A DNA stretch of 64,000 nucleotides from Myceligenerans salitolerans (GTDB taxonomy: Bacteria > Actinomycetota > Actinomycetes > Actinomycetales > Cellulomonadaceae): assembly GCF_017349295.1 (NCBI RefSeq), contig NZ_JAFMPK010000047.1, forward strand, positions 186,001-250,000. Reading direction: 5' to 3'. The notes below the pieces were generated by a model that had not been told where the DNA came from, made no database searches, and worked only from the letters and a program-made list of their open reading frames with translations. Shown here in pieces: positions 41,901 through 50,950 of this stretch. Every line of letters begins with the position of its first letter. The stretch's first letter is position 1. The translations under genes were made by a program, and so were the position numbers.

Positions 41901-44900
41901 ACCGTGTACGCGGTATTGGTCCGCGCCTCGTAGTCGTGGACCCACACGTCCCCGTCGTAGCCGAGTCCGGTGGGCTCCTTCTCGTCCGGATCGCCGGGGA
42001 TCGGGATCCGGGTGATGACGTCGCCGCCGGAGTGGGTGCCCATCTCGTCGGCCGCGGCCGCCACGGCGTCCGCGTCCTTCGTCGGGCCTTCCGCCGCCGA
42101 GGACTCCTGCCCGCGCGCCGCGGCCGCCGCCTCGTTCCAGGCGGTCAGGTCGATCGCACTGTCCGCCCCCGTGCTGGTGCGGGCCGTGGCGTCGTCCGCG
42201 TCCAGCTCGGGATGGCGCTCCGCCTCCCCCAGGTCGTACGTGACGGGCGCCGAGCCGGTGTTCGTCAGGGTGAGGGACCCCGAGCCGTTCTGGTCGGTGC
42301 CGAGCACGGCGTCCAGCCCGTCGGCCGCCAGGTCGGCGACGCCGGTGGCGAGCCGGGCCTCGACCGTGGTCCGGTCGTAGAGCTCGTCGACGGAGAACTC
42401 GTGGGACTCGGTCACGTAGTCGGGTGCCGAGACGGTCATCGTGTAGTCACCCACGGGCAGCTGTCGACGCAGGGCACCGGTGGAGGTGGTGGTCAAACTC
42501 TCGACCAGACCGTCCGCGTCGGAGATCGCCACGGTGGCTCCCTCCACGGGCAGCCCGTCGTTCCGGTCGGTGACCGTCGTGTCGAGGTACCCGAAGTCGG
42601 GCAGGTCGTAGGTGACCACCAGGCCGTCGTGGAGCACCGGGGCGTTCTCCGAGAACCGGATGCCGTCCACGCCTTCCCAGCCCTGGATACCCGTCGTCGT
42701 GACGAGGCCGGCCGTCAGCGGGTCGTCGCCGCCGACACCGTCGCCGTAGGCGACGATCACCTTCCCGGACCGCGTGAACGTCGCGGAGAAGCTGACCGTG
42801 CCCTCCGACTCCCGCGGCCAGTTGGTACCGCCCCAGACGACCATGTCCCGGTACTCGACGACGAACGCGTCCTCCCCGTCCACGGTGGTGGACGCCGTGT
42901 ACACACCACCGGTGTCCGTGCGCAGCGGGCTGGCGGTGTAGAACGGGAAGACTCCCGCGCCACCGTGGCCGGGGCCCGCGATGGTGTCGTCCACGGAGAT
43001 GACCCCGCGCCGACCGATGTTGAGGGTGTCGTGGGTGCCGTTGTAGAGCGTGATCGGCGACGGCAGCGGCACCTGGGCCCAGATCCCGCTCGGGTACTCG
43101 ACCTTCTGGGTGCCACGCCGGTACTCGCCCTCGGACACGGCACAGGTGTAGCCGCCCTCGTCCACGACGCGCGCGACGGGGACCTCGGCCGGATCCGTCT
43201 GCGGCCCCACGGTCAGCGGGACCGTGGTGGGCGAGAAGCAGGCGTTCGGCCGGACGTCGAGCGCGTACTCGCCCTCCGGGACGTCCGGGATCGTGAACCG
43301 GCCGTCGTCACCCGTGCGGACAGGATCGAGCGGTGTGCCCCCGATGGAAACCTCCGCCTCCGGGACGGGCTGCTCGTCCTCGCCGAGCACCGTCCCGCTC
43401 ACGTCGTGCGTCGGTGCGGTCGTGAGCACGATGTCGAGGGCGGTGTCCTCGCCGACCGTGACCGTCGCGTCCGTCGACGAGCGCACGTAACCGAACGCCG
43501 TCGTGGTGAGCGCGTAGTCCCCCTCCGGCAGGTGCACGGAGAAAGAGCCGTCCTGCGTGGTGCCGACGGTGCGGTGGAACGGGCCGTCGATCGTCACCTC
43601 GGCGCCGGCCACGGGTTCGCCACCGGCGGTGACGACGCCAGTCAGCGAGCCACCCTCCCGGGGCGCGAGCTGGAGGAGCCGGACGAGGTCGAGGCGCCCC
43701 TCACCGTACTTGTTGTTGAACTCCGCGGTCCCGCCGCAGGAGGTGTCGTCGACGTCGACCGCCGACTCCGCGAGCAGACGGCGCGTCCGGTCGATCTGTC
43801 CGACGAGGGTCGGGTCGTAGCTCCACAGCGCGGCGACGGCACCCGCGACGTGCGGCGCCGCCATCGATGTCCCGCTGATCGTGTTGTAGCCGTTTCCGGG
43901 CCAGGCCGACCGGACGCTGACACCGGGCGCGGCGATCTCGGGCTTGATCGCGCCGTCCTCGCCCTCACCCTTGCGGGAGAACGCGGCCAGCACGCCGTTC
44001 GAGGCGAACGCGCCCACCGAGTAGGCGTCCGGATGGGATCCCGGTGAGGAGACGGTGTCACAGGCCGCGGCCGGTGAGGTGTTCCCGGACGACCAGACGC
44101 TGAAGATCCCTGCGGCAGTCCATGCCTCGTCGATCGCCGTGAAGAAGTCGGAGAAGGCGTGCTCGCCCGAGGAGCCCCACGAGTTGTTGACGACGTGCGG
44201 GCGCTTCGACACGTCAGGGTTCTCCCCGGCGAGATCGGTGGGTGCCAGCAGCCACCACCCCGAGTCGAGCAGCGTCTGGAACCCGGCCTCCTCGCAGCAG
44301 CCGTTCGTCGCGATCCACTGCGCGTCCGGGGCGACCCCCACCTGGTTCCCGGTGCCGTCGTCGCCCACCATGGTCCCCATGGTGTGCGTGCCGTGGCCGT
44401 TGTCGTCGCACGGGACGTCCCCGCAGCCACCGCGCGTCGTGAACCAGTTGTAGTCGTGGTCGGACGTCCCGTCGGGGTTCGTGCCACGGTAGCTCTCCAC
44501 CAGCGCCGGGTGGTCGAACTGGACGCCCGAGTCCAGGTTGGACACCGTGATGCCGGCGCCCGTGGCGCCCAGCTCCCAGGCCTCGGGCGCGTTGATGTAC
44601 TCCAGCCCCCACTCGACGTCCGACTCCGCGGCGCGCACGGCAGGCGCGTCGGGCTCCGGCCGCACCGGCTCGACCAGCTTGACCTCCGGGGTCTCGTGGA
44701 CCTCGGCGACCTGCTGGTTCTCGGCAAGCTCCAGAGCCAGGTCCTCGGTACCGCCCTTGACCAGCACGGCGTTGACGATGGGGAAGGACTCGTACTCCAC
44801 GCCCGCGTCGTCCAGCTCCGCGGAGACCGTCGCCAGGGACTCCTGCGCCGTCTCGGTGAGCGCGTCGTAGACGAACTGTCCGCGTTCGGTCCAGTCCGTG

Positions 44901-45127
44901 ATGCTCCTGGCGGGCTCCAGGTCCGCGTGGTTCTCGAACCGGAGCCAGAACTCGGCCGTCGGGTCCTGGCGGAACGACTCCTGCAGGGCCGGCTCGATCT
45001 TGTCGTCGGGTTCGGGGGCCTCCGCCGCGGGTTCGGGTGGTGGCGCGGCGGCCGACATCGGGAGAGGGGCGATGACGCCGAGGCCCGCCGTGAGGGCCAG
45101 TGACGCCACGACGGCTGTGAGTTTCAT
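38933..45127 (-). CDS. Very large secreted S8 subtilase with duplicated malectin-like modules
   Basis: This 2064-residue secreted serine protease has a signal peptide (about 1-28, cut after MSAAA) and an inhibitor-I9-like propeptide (50-150). The S8 catalytic domain has Asp199 (NLDSG), His245 (NGHGTH) and Ser421 (SGTSMAAPH), with Asn in SSGN, a bacillopeptidase-F-like layout. Downstream are two CnaB-like carboxypeptidase-regulatory repeats (GGEPVAGAEVTIDG; EDEQPVPEAEVSIGG). Then come two copies of a long unit: a beta domain (TLYNGTHDTLNIGRRGVIS; GVCVAMNGMLTFDRS), a third-type CnaB, a TNTGSAPV-type Ig-like segment and a malectin-like carbohydrate-binding domain (LVDLGFAEIGHVAPGRRVFD; RIDLGFAEFSRLPLGTRSFD). 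No LPXTG or membrane anchor is present. AGGAAAGG precedes the ATG. It probably degrades glycosylated or cell-wall-linked proteins. Confidence 0.92.
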   Translation of the reverse strand: MKLTAVVASLALTAGLGVIAPLPMSAAAPPPEPAAEAPEPDDKIEPALQESFRQDPTAEFWLRFENHADLEPARSITDWTERGQFVYDALTETAQESLATVSAELDDAGVEYESFPIVNAVLVKGGTEDLALELAENQQVAEVHETPEVKLVEPVRPEPDAPAVRAAESDVEWGLEYINAPEAWELGATGAGITVSNLDSGVQFDHPALVESYRGTNPDGTSDHDYNWFTTRGGCGDVPCDDNGHGTHTMGTMVGDDGTGNQVGVAPDAQWIATNGCCEEAGFQTLLDSGWWLLAPTDLAGENPDVSKRPHVVNNSWGSSGEHAFSDFFTAIDEAWTAAGIFSVWSSGNTSPAAACDTVSSPGSHPDAYSVGAFASNGVLAAFSRKGEGEDGAIKPEIAAPGVSVRSAWPGNGYNTISGTSMAAPHVAGAVAALWSYDPTLVGQIDRTRRLLAESAVDVDDTSCGGTAEFNNKYGEGRLDLVRLLQLAPREGGSLTGVVTAGGEPVAGAEVTIDGPFHRTVGTTQDGSFSVHLPEGDYALTTTAFGYVRSSTDATVTVGEDTALDIVLTTAPTHDVSGTVLGEDEQPVPEAEVSIGGTPLDPVRTGDDGRFTIPDVPEGEYALDVRPNACFSPTTVPLTVGPQTDPAEVPVARVVDEGGYTCAVSEGEYRRGTQKVEYPSGIWAQVPLPSPITLYNGTHDTLNIGRRGVISVDDTIAGPGHGGAGVFPFYTASPLRTDTGGVYTASTTVDGEDAFVVEYRDMVVWGGTNWPRESEGTVSFSATFTRSGKVIVAYGDGVGGDDPLTAGLVTTTGIQGWEGVDGIRFSENAPVLHDGLVVTYDLPDFGYLDTTVTDRNDGLPVEGATVAISDADGLVESLTTTSTGALRRQLPVGDYTMTVSAPDYVTESHEFSVDELYDRTTVEARLATGVADLAADGLDAVLGTDQNGSGSLTLTNTGSAPVTYDLGEAERHPELDADDATARTSTGADSAIDLTAWNEAAAAARGQESSAAEGPTKDADAVAAAADEMGTHSGGDVITRIPIPGDPDEKEPTGLGYDGDVWVHDYEARTNTAYTVTGASTGKEFAAGWNPDYRAFDLAFDSRTGEMCQMEDSPASFIHCFDPDTGEKTREIAGAWSNTQLTGLAYDANRDVFYVGGRGVGAIGTVAGTSHETPGEFLSYCSPPLPEVMGLAYNETSDTVWYSDRAVNRPSRLLQVDPADCSLVNAWWFPGRLLRQGGGLATDATGALWATDQVADEVLLVDVEDDLLTDLPWLSLSATGGTLAPGETTTVDVTLSADDLEPGVLGGNIVVTSDAGRQSKEYVPVTLTTTEFQVGVNAGGPAYTDEHGFDWSADQKFDDGSWGYQGRTRRAWTHRSVDATADDALFRSQRTTWRKDLRYEFDDVPEGTYLVDLGFAEIGHVAPGRRVFDVLVDDSLVRYAYDAAGRVGRNTADWQTAVVEHSGGPLTVELRGALGLRPPSLAALRVTLDPRAAETPAPEPEQPEPEEVPVAPADRSYTVAETTNLYRQGTTNTGWSGRLGCGVLWFGFDFPFYDTSWDGVCVAMNGMLTFDRSRTMTANTELPTRSPADAIYPFWDDLVVDDEAGIYVGVTEVDGLDAQIIEYRDVTFYDEPSERVSFSVTLVADGRIQLGYGDGFGGENPRTHGASATVGVERLDGLRAQQYSFDEPVLTAGTGLEYVLPASGTIEGEVTDANDGEPVAGAIVTLTADDGSSRTITANAQGLWKAQALVGDHTVEVRSPHYETVADTVTIAARDQAEVFDTALATGVAEISGDELEWLLGPDGTASSELTVTNTGSAPMEVELTEQSRDEDGDPEPADLPWLAMSGDAADETVELGVGESTTVTVAVDNAGADPGLLVGDVLVSSTAGRSPEQYERVRMATSAYWLGIDVGGRGHVGTDGFVWSADRAFRPDTGGWGHVGGTKRATRGAIDGTEDDDLFRTQRTGRTFRYVLEDVPQGGYRIDLGFAEFSRLPLGTRSFDVLVNGEVVLYEYDVRAEAGVLTADERSTTVEHPGGDLTVELIGETGKRHPILSSLAVLEDPRL

Positions 45128-45397
45128 CAGGGGTCCTTTCCTGCCGGACCGGTGTGGCGGAACTGCTCGGCTCCGTCACACGGTCCGACGAGGGGTCGGT
45201 CAGCGGCCACGACTCCCACGATCGAGGACGTCTTCGTCGTCGGCGCCACGCACCTCGCGCGACTCGCGGAGCGGTGACCGGGGGCCGGCGACCGAACCGC
45301 CGCACGAGGCGGACGGTGCGGCCATGACGGCCCCTGGTGCAGGGATCATGGTCCAGGGAGCGAGCCGGCCGTCGCTATCCTCCGTATGCGTCAATCT

Positions 45398-48394
45398 TCA
45401 CGACAGGCCCGCACCGGGCCCCTCCTCGCCGAGCAGTCCCGCCTCGACCGCAACGACCGCGAGCGCCGTGCGGGACGCGACCTTGAGCTTGCGCATCGCC
45501 GCACGCAGCTGCTGGTCGACGGTAGCGGGGGACTTCGCGAGGATCCGGCTGATCTCCCGGTTCGTCTTGCCGGTGGTCACGAGCCGGACCACCTCGATCT
45601 CGCGGGGAGACAGCTGGTCACCGTAGCCGCGGCGCCCGCCCCGCCACGGGCGGGGCACATCCGCGCCGAGCTCCCGCAGCCGCCGCGCCACCCGCTCCGC
45701 GTCGCCCTTGGCGCCGAGCCGGAACAGGCTCTCGTACTGCTCTGCGAGGAGTCGCCGTCCCTGGTCCGCCCGCTCGGCCGCGCGGAGGGCCTCGGCCTGT
45801 CGCTCGTGGGCGAGCGCGGTCTCGTACGGCCTCGGCAGGACGGCCCATGCGCGGGCCGCCCGTGCGTACGCGGCTGCGGCCCGGGTGTGCTCACCGGCCG
45901 CGGCGGCCAGGTGGGCGCGGCACGTGGCGAGAGCTGCCCGCGGCCCCGGCGCCGTGCGGCCGCGCAGACCCCGGGCGAACTGCCCGACGAGCCGCTGTGC
46001 GGCGCGGAGGTCGCCGGTGGCCAGGTGCGCCTCGACCCGCGCGGGCACGAGATCGGTGCCCCAGACCCAGACTCCCTTGCGGCGGAGGGCTTCCAGAGGC
46101 CGGTCGGTCACCCGTAGTGCGCCGCGGCCGTCTCCGGCGACGAGCCGCAGGCGGGCCAGCGCGGCGGCGGGCTCCATGGTGTCGTCGATGGCGCCGAGGC
46201 GCTCGGCCTCGTCGAGGACCCGCTGGAACTGCTCGGCTGCGGTCCGTCGTCGTCCGGTGGCTGCGGCGAGCCGTGCGGACAGCCGGATGCCGGCGAGGTG
46301 GGTGGTGGGACGGTCCCGGTCGGCGTCGGCGAGGACGGCGCTGCGCTCGGCCAGCCCGTCCCACCGGCCGGTGAGCCAGTCGAGGTTGGCCCGCTCGATC
46401 TCGACGTTGTACCGGAGCCGGCCGGCCTGCTCGGCGTCGGCGAGCCTGGTGGCCACCGCGAGGTGCCGTTCGGCGTCGGCGTACCGGCCCCAGATCAGGG
46501 CTCCGGTCCCGACGTTCGCGTGGATGCGGGCCAGGTCGAGCCGTTCCGCGGAGGTCGCCCCGTCGTGCGGCAGGTCCGCGATGATGTCCCAGGCCTCCTC
46601 CTCGCCCAGCATGAGCAGGGCGGCGGCGCGGTTGCCGGCGAGGTTGAGCCGGTCGGCGGGCGAGGCGATCTGGTCGGTGATCAGGGCGGCACGCTGGAGC
46701 CAGCGCAGGTGGACCGGGGCGGGCCAGGGCCCGGCGTAGGCCCAGCCGAGGTACGTCATCGCGCGGGCCGCCTCGATGGGGTCGTGGTCGAGGCCGGCCG
46801 CTGCCTGTTCCAGCTCGCCGAGCGCAGCCGTCGCCTCGCCGCCCAGGATCAGCAGACGACCGAGCGGGTTGCGGATCTCGGCCTGCTGACGGCCGGACAG
46901 GGCGGGGTCGCCGAGGACGGTGCGGAGGGTGGCGACGAGGCGGTGGTAGACGGCGTCCACCGGGTCGCGGCGGCTCAGCGCGGCGAGGGCGGCGTTCCGG
47001 GCGATCCGTGCCAGGTCGGCCGGCGACAGGTCCGCCGTCGCCAGCAGGTCGTCGAGCTGGACGACGGCCGCCGTGTGGTCACCCGACGCGACGGCCTGCT
47101 CGGCGGCCCGTTCGGCGTACCGCACCCACCGTGCGGTCTCGCCGGCCTCCCGGAAGTGTCGGGCGAGGCGTGCCGCGGGTGTGGGACGGTGGTTCTCGAC
47201 GGCTTCGCCGGCGCGCCGGTGCAGGATCCGGCGGTCGCTCGGAGCGATGGACTCGTGGACGGCGGCCGCGGCGAGCCCGTGCCGGTACTGCCACAGACCC
47301 TCGCCGTCGTCGGTGAGGACGGCGGCACCGGCGGCCTCGGCGAGCCCCGCACGGGACGCCGGCGGAGCGAGGTCGGCAGTACGGGCGATCGTGGCCTCCG
47401 GCGACGGCTCTCCCAGGGTCGCCACGGCGCGTAGCACCGACTGCGCTTCCGGCGACATGCGGGCGATCCGCTCCCGCGTGCAGTCACGCACCGTGGGCGG
47501 GACGAGCAGCTCGCTGAGCCGGACCCGGGTCCACTCCCCCTCGCGGAAGGCGATGTCCCGGCGGTCGCACATGAGCCGGACGGACTCCTCCACGGCGACC
47601 GGGAGGCCGTCCGTGCGGTCGTGCAGGAAGGCGGCGAACTCGTCCGAGACGGGGCTCCCGCCGAGCATCGACGACACCAGCGACGCCGTCTCCTCCTGGG
47701 CCAGCGGCGGCAGGACGATCCGCGTCTGCGTGACGCCCGCGGGTAGCCGCGACATCAGCCGGAGCAGCAAGGATCCGGGCCCGATCTCGTCGAGCCGGTA
47801 GGAGACCACCAGGTTCGGGCCACCGTCCGGCAGACGGGCGGCGAGGAAGAGCAGGAACTCCAGGGTCACCTCGTCGGCCCAGTGCGCGTCCTCCAGGACG
47901 AGGACTCCGACATCGAGCGCTCGTAGCAGCTCGTCCAGCGCTCGGAAGAGGCGGTGTCGCGCCGCCCGTGCGTCGTCCAGCGGCTCGGGTGCCGGGGGCA
48001 GCCCGGCCGCCCACTCCGGGAAGAGCGGCCGCAAGGCACCGGCCAGACCGGTGAGGCCGAGGTCGGCCGCGCGCACCTCGATCCCTCGAAAGGCGTCGAC
48101 GACCGGGCCCAGCGTGTGGGACTCGCGCAGGGGCGGGCACACGGAGGTCAGGACGCGGCCGCCGGACGTCGTTCCGCCTCCCGACGGTGGGCCATCGGCC
48201 GGTGGTGCCACCGTCGCCGACCACTGCTGCAGCAGCCGACTCTTCCCGATCCCCGCCTCGCCCTCCACGAGGACGATCGCCGGCGGCCGGGACACCGCCT
48301 CCCTGATCGCCGTCAGCTGCCGGGCACGGCCCACGAACTGCGGCGCGGTGACGGCCGGAGGCTTCCCGTCGGCGGCGGGAAGGCGACGGGGCAT
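45398..48394 (-). CDS. LuxR-family regulator with AAA ATPase domain (LAL type)
   Basis: This 998-residue large ATP-binding LuxR regulator has N-terminal PQFVGRARQLTAIREAV, P-loop GEAGIGKS at 45-52, Walker-B-like VLVLEDAHWAD, a long TPR-like helical middle and a C-terminal HTH (SPREIEVVRLVTTGKTNREI; LAKSPATVDQQLRAAMRKLK). The spacing of the HTH (ATVDQQLRAAM in place of RTVEAHL) is slightly atypical. ATG at 48394 is chosen because homology starts soon after; a GTG at 48505 would add 37 unconserved residues. It lies 270 bp upstream of the large subtilase gene on the same strand and may control it. Confidence 0.88.
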   Translation of the reverse strand: MPRRLPAADGKPPAVTAPQFVGRARQLTAIREAVSRPPAIVLVEGEAGIGKSRLLQQWSATVAPPADGPPSGGGTTSGGRVLTSVCPPLRESHTLGPVVDAFRGIEVRAADLGLTGLAGALRPLFPEWAAGLPPAPEPLDDARAARHRLFRALDELLRALDVGVLVLEDAHWADEVTLEFLLFLAARLPDGGPNLVVSYRLDEIGPGSLLLRLMSRLPAGVTQTRIVLPPLAQEETASLVSSMLGGSPVSDEFAAFLHDRTDGLPVAVEESVRLMCDRRDIAFREGEWTRVRLSELLVPPTVRDCTRERIARMSPEAQSVLRAVATLGEPSPEATIARTADLAPPASRAGLAEAAGAAVLTDDGEGLWQYRHGLAAAAVHESIAPSDRRILHRRAGEAVENHRPTPAARLARHFREAGETARWVRYAERAAEQAVASGDHTAAVVQLDDLLATADLSPADLARIARNAALAALSRRDPVDAVYHRLVATLRTVLGDPALSGRQQAEIRNPLGRLLILGGEATAALGELEQAAAGLDHDPIEAARAMTYLGWAYAGPWPAPVHLRWLQRAALITDQIASPADRLNLAGNRAAALLMLGEEEAWDIIADLPHDGATSAERLDLARIHANVGTGALIWGRYADAERHLAVATRLADAEQAGRLRYNVEIERANLDWLTGRWDGLAERSAVLADADRDRPTTHLAGIRLSARLAAATGRRRTAAEQFQRVLDEAERLGAIDDTMEPAAALARLRLVAGDGRGALRVTDRPLEALRRKGVWVWGTDLVPARVEAHLATGDLRAAQRLVGQFARGLRGRTAPGPRAALATCRAHLAAAAGEHTRAAAAYARAARAWAVLPRPYETALAHERQAEALRAAERADQGRRLLAEQYESLFRLGAKGDAERVARRLRELGADVPRPWRGGRRGYGDQLSPREIEVVRLVTTGKTNREISRILAKSPATVDQQLRAAMRKLKVASRTALAVVAVEAGLLGEEGPGAGLS

Positions 48395-48471
48395 GCTGGA
48401 TGATCTCGCCGGCTGCCGCACGGACGCAAGTATCTCGGCACGGCGTGCCGGTGCGAGCCGGCTCACCGTCG

Positions 48472-48500
48472 GCAGGCCCGTGCGCGTCTCCGGGGCCTGC
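48472..48500 (-). terminator. Hairpin after the alpha/beta hydrolase gene
   Basis: GCAGGCCC at 48472-48479 pairs with GGGCCTGC at 48493-48500 around a 13-base loop, 33 bp after the hydrolase stop and before the LuxR/AAA gene. No T-tract. It suggests separate transcription of the two genes. Confidence 0.4.
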
Positions 48501-48533
48501 GTGACCCCCGGTGAGCAGCCGGCGTTGCGCCGG

Positions 48534-49394
48534 TCAGAAGGTGGCGCGCCACTCGAGGATCGCGTCGACCACGTCGTCGAGATGGGACTCGAGGAGGAAG
48601 TGCCCGCCGTCGAGGAGCTCGACCCTCGCGTGCGGCGCGTCGCCGAGGAAGGCCTCGGCTCCGGCCGGTCCGAAGATCTCGTCGTTGCGGCCCCAGATCG
48701 CGAGCACCGGTACCCGGGACGTACGCAGCCATTCCTGGACCTCGGGGTACAACGCCCGGTTGGTCTGGTAGTCACCGAACAGTGCGAGCTGCGCGAGGTC
48801 GTTGCCGGGACGGGCGAGGAGCGCCAGGTCGTGCTCCCACGCGTCCGGGTCCACGACCGACGGATCCGGAACCCCGTGGAGGTACTGCCATTCGACGGCT
48901 TCCCTCCCCAGAGCCGGACGCAGCCGGCTCTCGTTCTCGGGCGAGGGGTCCTGCCCGTACGCCCAGATCGGCGCCCAGAAGTCGGGCACGAACCCGTCCT
49001 CGTACGCGTTGCCGTTCTGGGAGATCACGCCCTCCACGGAGCCCGGATCGGTCAGGGCGAGGCGCCATGCGATCGGTGCTCCGTAGTCCTGCGTGTACAC
49101 GGTGAACCTCGTCACGCCGATCACGTCGAGGAAGCCGCGGGTGATACGGGCCAGTTCGTCGAAGGTGTACTCGAAGTCGTCGACCGAGGGCGCCGAGGAA
49201 CGGCCGAAACCGATGTGATCCGGAGCGATCACGCGATACTGCTCGGCGAGCACCGGAATGAGGTGCCGGAACATGTGCGAGCTGGTCGGGTACCCGTGCA
49301 GCAGGAGCAGCACCGGAGCCTCGGGAGAGCCTGCTTCGCGGTAGAAGACGTCCCATCCCTCGACGGTGACGGTTCTGTGGTGGACCGTGGTCAT
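48534..49394 (-). CDS. Alpha/beta hydrolase, epoxide hydrolase/haloalkane dehalogenase type
   Basis: This 286-residue alpha/beta hydrolase has an oxyanion motif LLLHGYPTSSHMFRHLIP and the nucleophile elbow VYTQDYGAPIAW with Asp as nucleophile, which places it in the epoxide hydrolase/haloalkane dehalogenase group rather than the Ser esterases. The catalytic acid is near GRNDEIFGP and the His in LLDGGHFLLESH. Substrate unknown. It lies between the LuxR/AAA gene and a second regulator on the same strand, with hairpin and 445-bp gaps, so it may be an independent unit. Confidence 0.88.
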   Translation of the reverse strand: MTTVHHRTVTVEGWDVFYREAGSPEAPVLLLLHGYPTSSHMFRHLIPVLAEQYRVIAPDHIGFGRSSAPSVDDFEYTFDELARITRGFLDVIGVTRFTVYTQDYGAPIAWRLALTDPGSVEGVISQNGNAYEDGFVPDFWAPIWAYGQDPSPENESRLRPALGREAVEWQYLHGVPDPSVVDPDAWEHDLALLARPGNDLAQLALFGDYQTNRALYPEVQEWLRTSRVPVLAIWGRNDEIFGPAGAEAFLGDAPHARVELLDGGHFLLESHLDDVVDAILEWRATF

Positions 49395-49839
49395 GATCGA
49401 TCTCCTGTCGCTTGTGCGCCACCGTCCCGCCGCGCTCGTCGTGCGACAGAACGGCGGCAGCGCGGCTGACGTTGCTGATCACGCAGGGCGGGACCCGTCC
49501 CGGCCAGAACCGTCTGCGCTCCTCGGGGTTTGCCCGCGACCGCGACGAGGCTCTCGGCGATCTCCTGGATGCCGACCGCTGAGCACCAGCAGACCCCGTG
49601 TGGTCGCCACAGGGTCAAGGGATCGTCGATCACGCGTGCGCGCTCCCGTGCGGGGCAGCCGGGCATCGACAGATGCGAACACCAGGCGCCACGCGCCTGA
49701 TGCGCGCCGGGACATCGCGCTCGCACCGGCAGGGGTGCCTCCTCGGTGAACGCCACGCACGTGGGGCGTGGGAAGCTGCGCCGCGGGAGATCTGTCGCCG
49801 ATGAGAATTCGCCCCGTCCTCGAGGTGCTTCTTCCTGGT
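49395..49839. other. 445-bp intergenic region without a convincing gene
   Basis: Short open frames on both strands have no recognisable protein features. On the minus strand, pieces such as IQEIAESLVAVAGKPRG in one frame and VATTRGLLVLSG in another look protein-like but are broken by frame, so an old frameshifted gene fragment is possible. No promoter or RNA gene was identified. Confidence 0.4.
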
Positions 49840-50826
49840 TCAGATCCACCCGCGAGCCGCTGCCCGCACACCGGCCTGGAACCGGTTGGCCGCACCCAGC
49901 CGGCGAAGCAGATCGGCGCTGCGCCGTCGCAGCGTGCGACTGGAGATGCCGAGTTCGCGCGCAATCGTCTCGTCGGTGGCACCCGAGGCCAGGAGCGTGA
50001 GGAGTGCGTGGTCCTCCGCAGTCGGGCCGCGCGTTGGCGGCGTGGCGCCCTCCAAACTATCGGTCGGCGGCACCTCCACGGCTTCTTCCCAGACCGCCTC
50101 GAAAGCGGCGCACAGCAGATCGACCAGGGGCTGATCCTCGACGACGAGCGCGGTCGGGCGTCGGGGATCGAGCGTGGTGTTCACCAGCGCGATCCGGCGA
50201 TCGGCGACGGCGAGCTTCGTCGGCACGGTTCGAGCGATGCGTGCACGTTCGCCCTGGGTGGCGGCATACCGCATCTCCTCCCAGGCACCCGGCCGGTCCA
50301 GGACCTCCGCCGCGTAGACCACCCGCCACAGCACTCCGCGCTCCAGGACGAGAGGCTCTACCGGGTTCTGGTCGGCCAAGATGTACGGCGGGCGATCGAA
50401 CTGCAGAAACTCCTTGGTCACCTCGTGCTGGAGGCGGGTGTACCAGGCACCGATGAGTGCCGGGTCGTCCACGACCCGAACACCTGCTCCCGAGGTCGGC
50501 GTGCCACCGGCCTGCTCGAACAGCTCCGCGAGGTCGGGAATCGCGGACCGGACACGGTCCACCCGGGCCGCAGTCCTGTCGGCGAGCGTGCGCAGCGCGG
50601 TGCGCGGGTCGACGGCGGTGTACCCGTTGCCCTCACGGGCCCGATTGACCAGGCCGGCGGCGCGCAGACGTTCCAGCACCGACACGCCGTCCGCGCCACC
50701 CAACGGCACGTCCTGGGCCAGCTCGGCGGGCCGGACCGTGCCGTGGGACAGCACGTACCGATACACCAGACGCGCGATGCCATCGAGCCCGACCACGTCG
50801 AAGTCCGCGTCGAGGTCCCGGACCAT
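49840..50826 (-). CDS. HTH regulator with TrmB-like N-terminus and LuxR-type C-terminus
   Basis: This 328-residue protein has an N-terminal winged helix (VYRYVLSHGTVRPAELAQDV; GVSVLERLRAAGLVNRAREG), a middle phospholipase-D-like sensing region, and a C-terminal LuxR HTH (LLTLLASGATDETIARELG; ISSRTLRRRSADLLRRLGAA). This architecture is common in Streptomyces next to S8 peptidase genes. ATG at 50826 has GGGAGGTG 4 bp upstream. The S8 gene upstream ends 322 bp away, with a 46-bp palindrome between. It probably controls that protease. Confidence 0.87.
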   Translation of the reverse strand: MVRDLDADFDVVGLDGIARLVYRYVLSHGTVRPAELAQDVPLGGADGVSVLERLRAAGLVNRAREGNGYTAVDPRTALRTLADRTAARVDRVRSAIPDLAELFEQAGGTPTSGAGVRVVDDPALIGAWYTRLQHEVTKEFLQFDRPPYILADQNPVEPLVLERGVLWRVVYAAEVLDRPGAWEEMRYAATQGERARIARTVPTKLAVADRRIALVNTTLDPRRPTALVVEDQPLVDLLCAAFEAVWEEAVEVPPTDSLEGATPPTRGPTAEDHALLTLLASGATDETIARELGISSRTLRRRSADLLRRLGAANRFQAGVRAAARGWI

Positions 50827-50950
50827 GGACACCTCCCGGTGAAGTGGATGCGCGGGTGGTACGCGGAGCCGCTGCCCGGCAAACCCCGTCGACCCGCGAG
50901 ACAAACTGTGTCATGGTGGCACCGTCGGTACCGGTCACGGCCGCCCGCGC

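Noticed and set aside
39869-44047. 1392-codon open frame on the plus strand inside the large subtilase
   Set aside because: It is antisense to a gene with signal peptide, catalytic triad and domain repeats; its own translation is Arg/Gly/Val-rich with no recognisable domain.
45332-45358. CCCTGG...CCAGGG hairpin after the LuxR/AAA gene
   Set aside because: Only a 6-bp stem; too weak to list as a terminator.
49395-49839. Small protein genes in several frames
   Set aside because: No RBS, start signal or recognisable motif; fragments shift frame.
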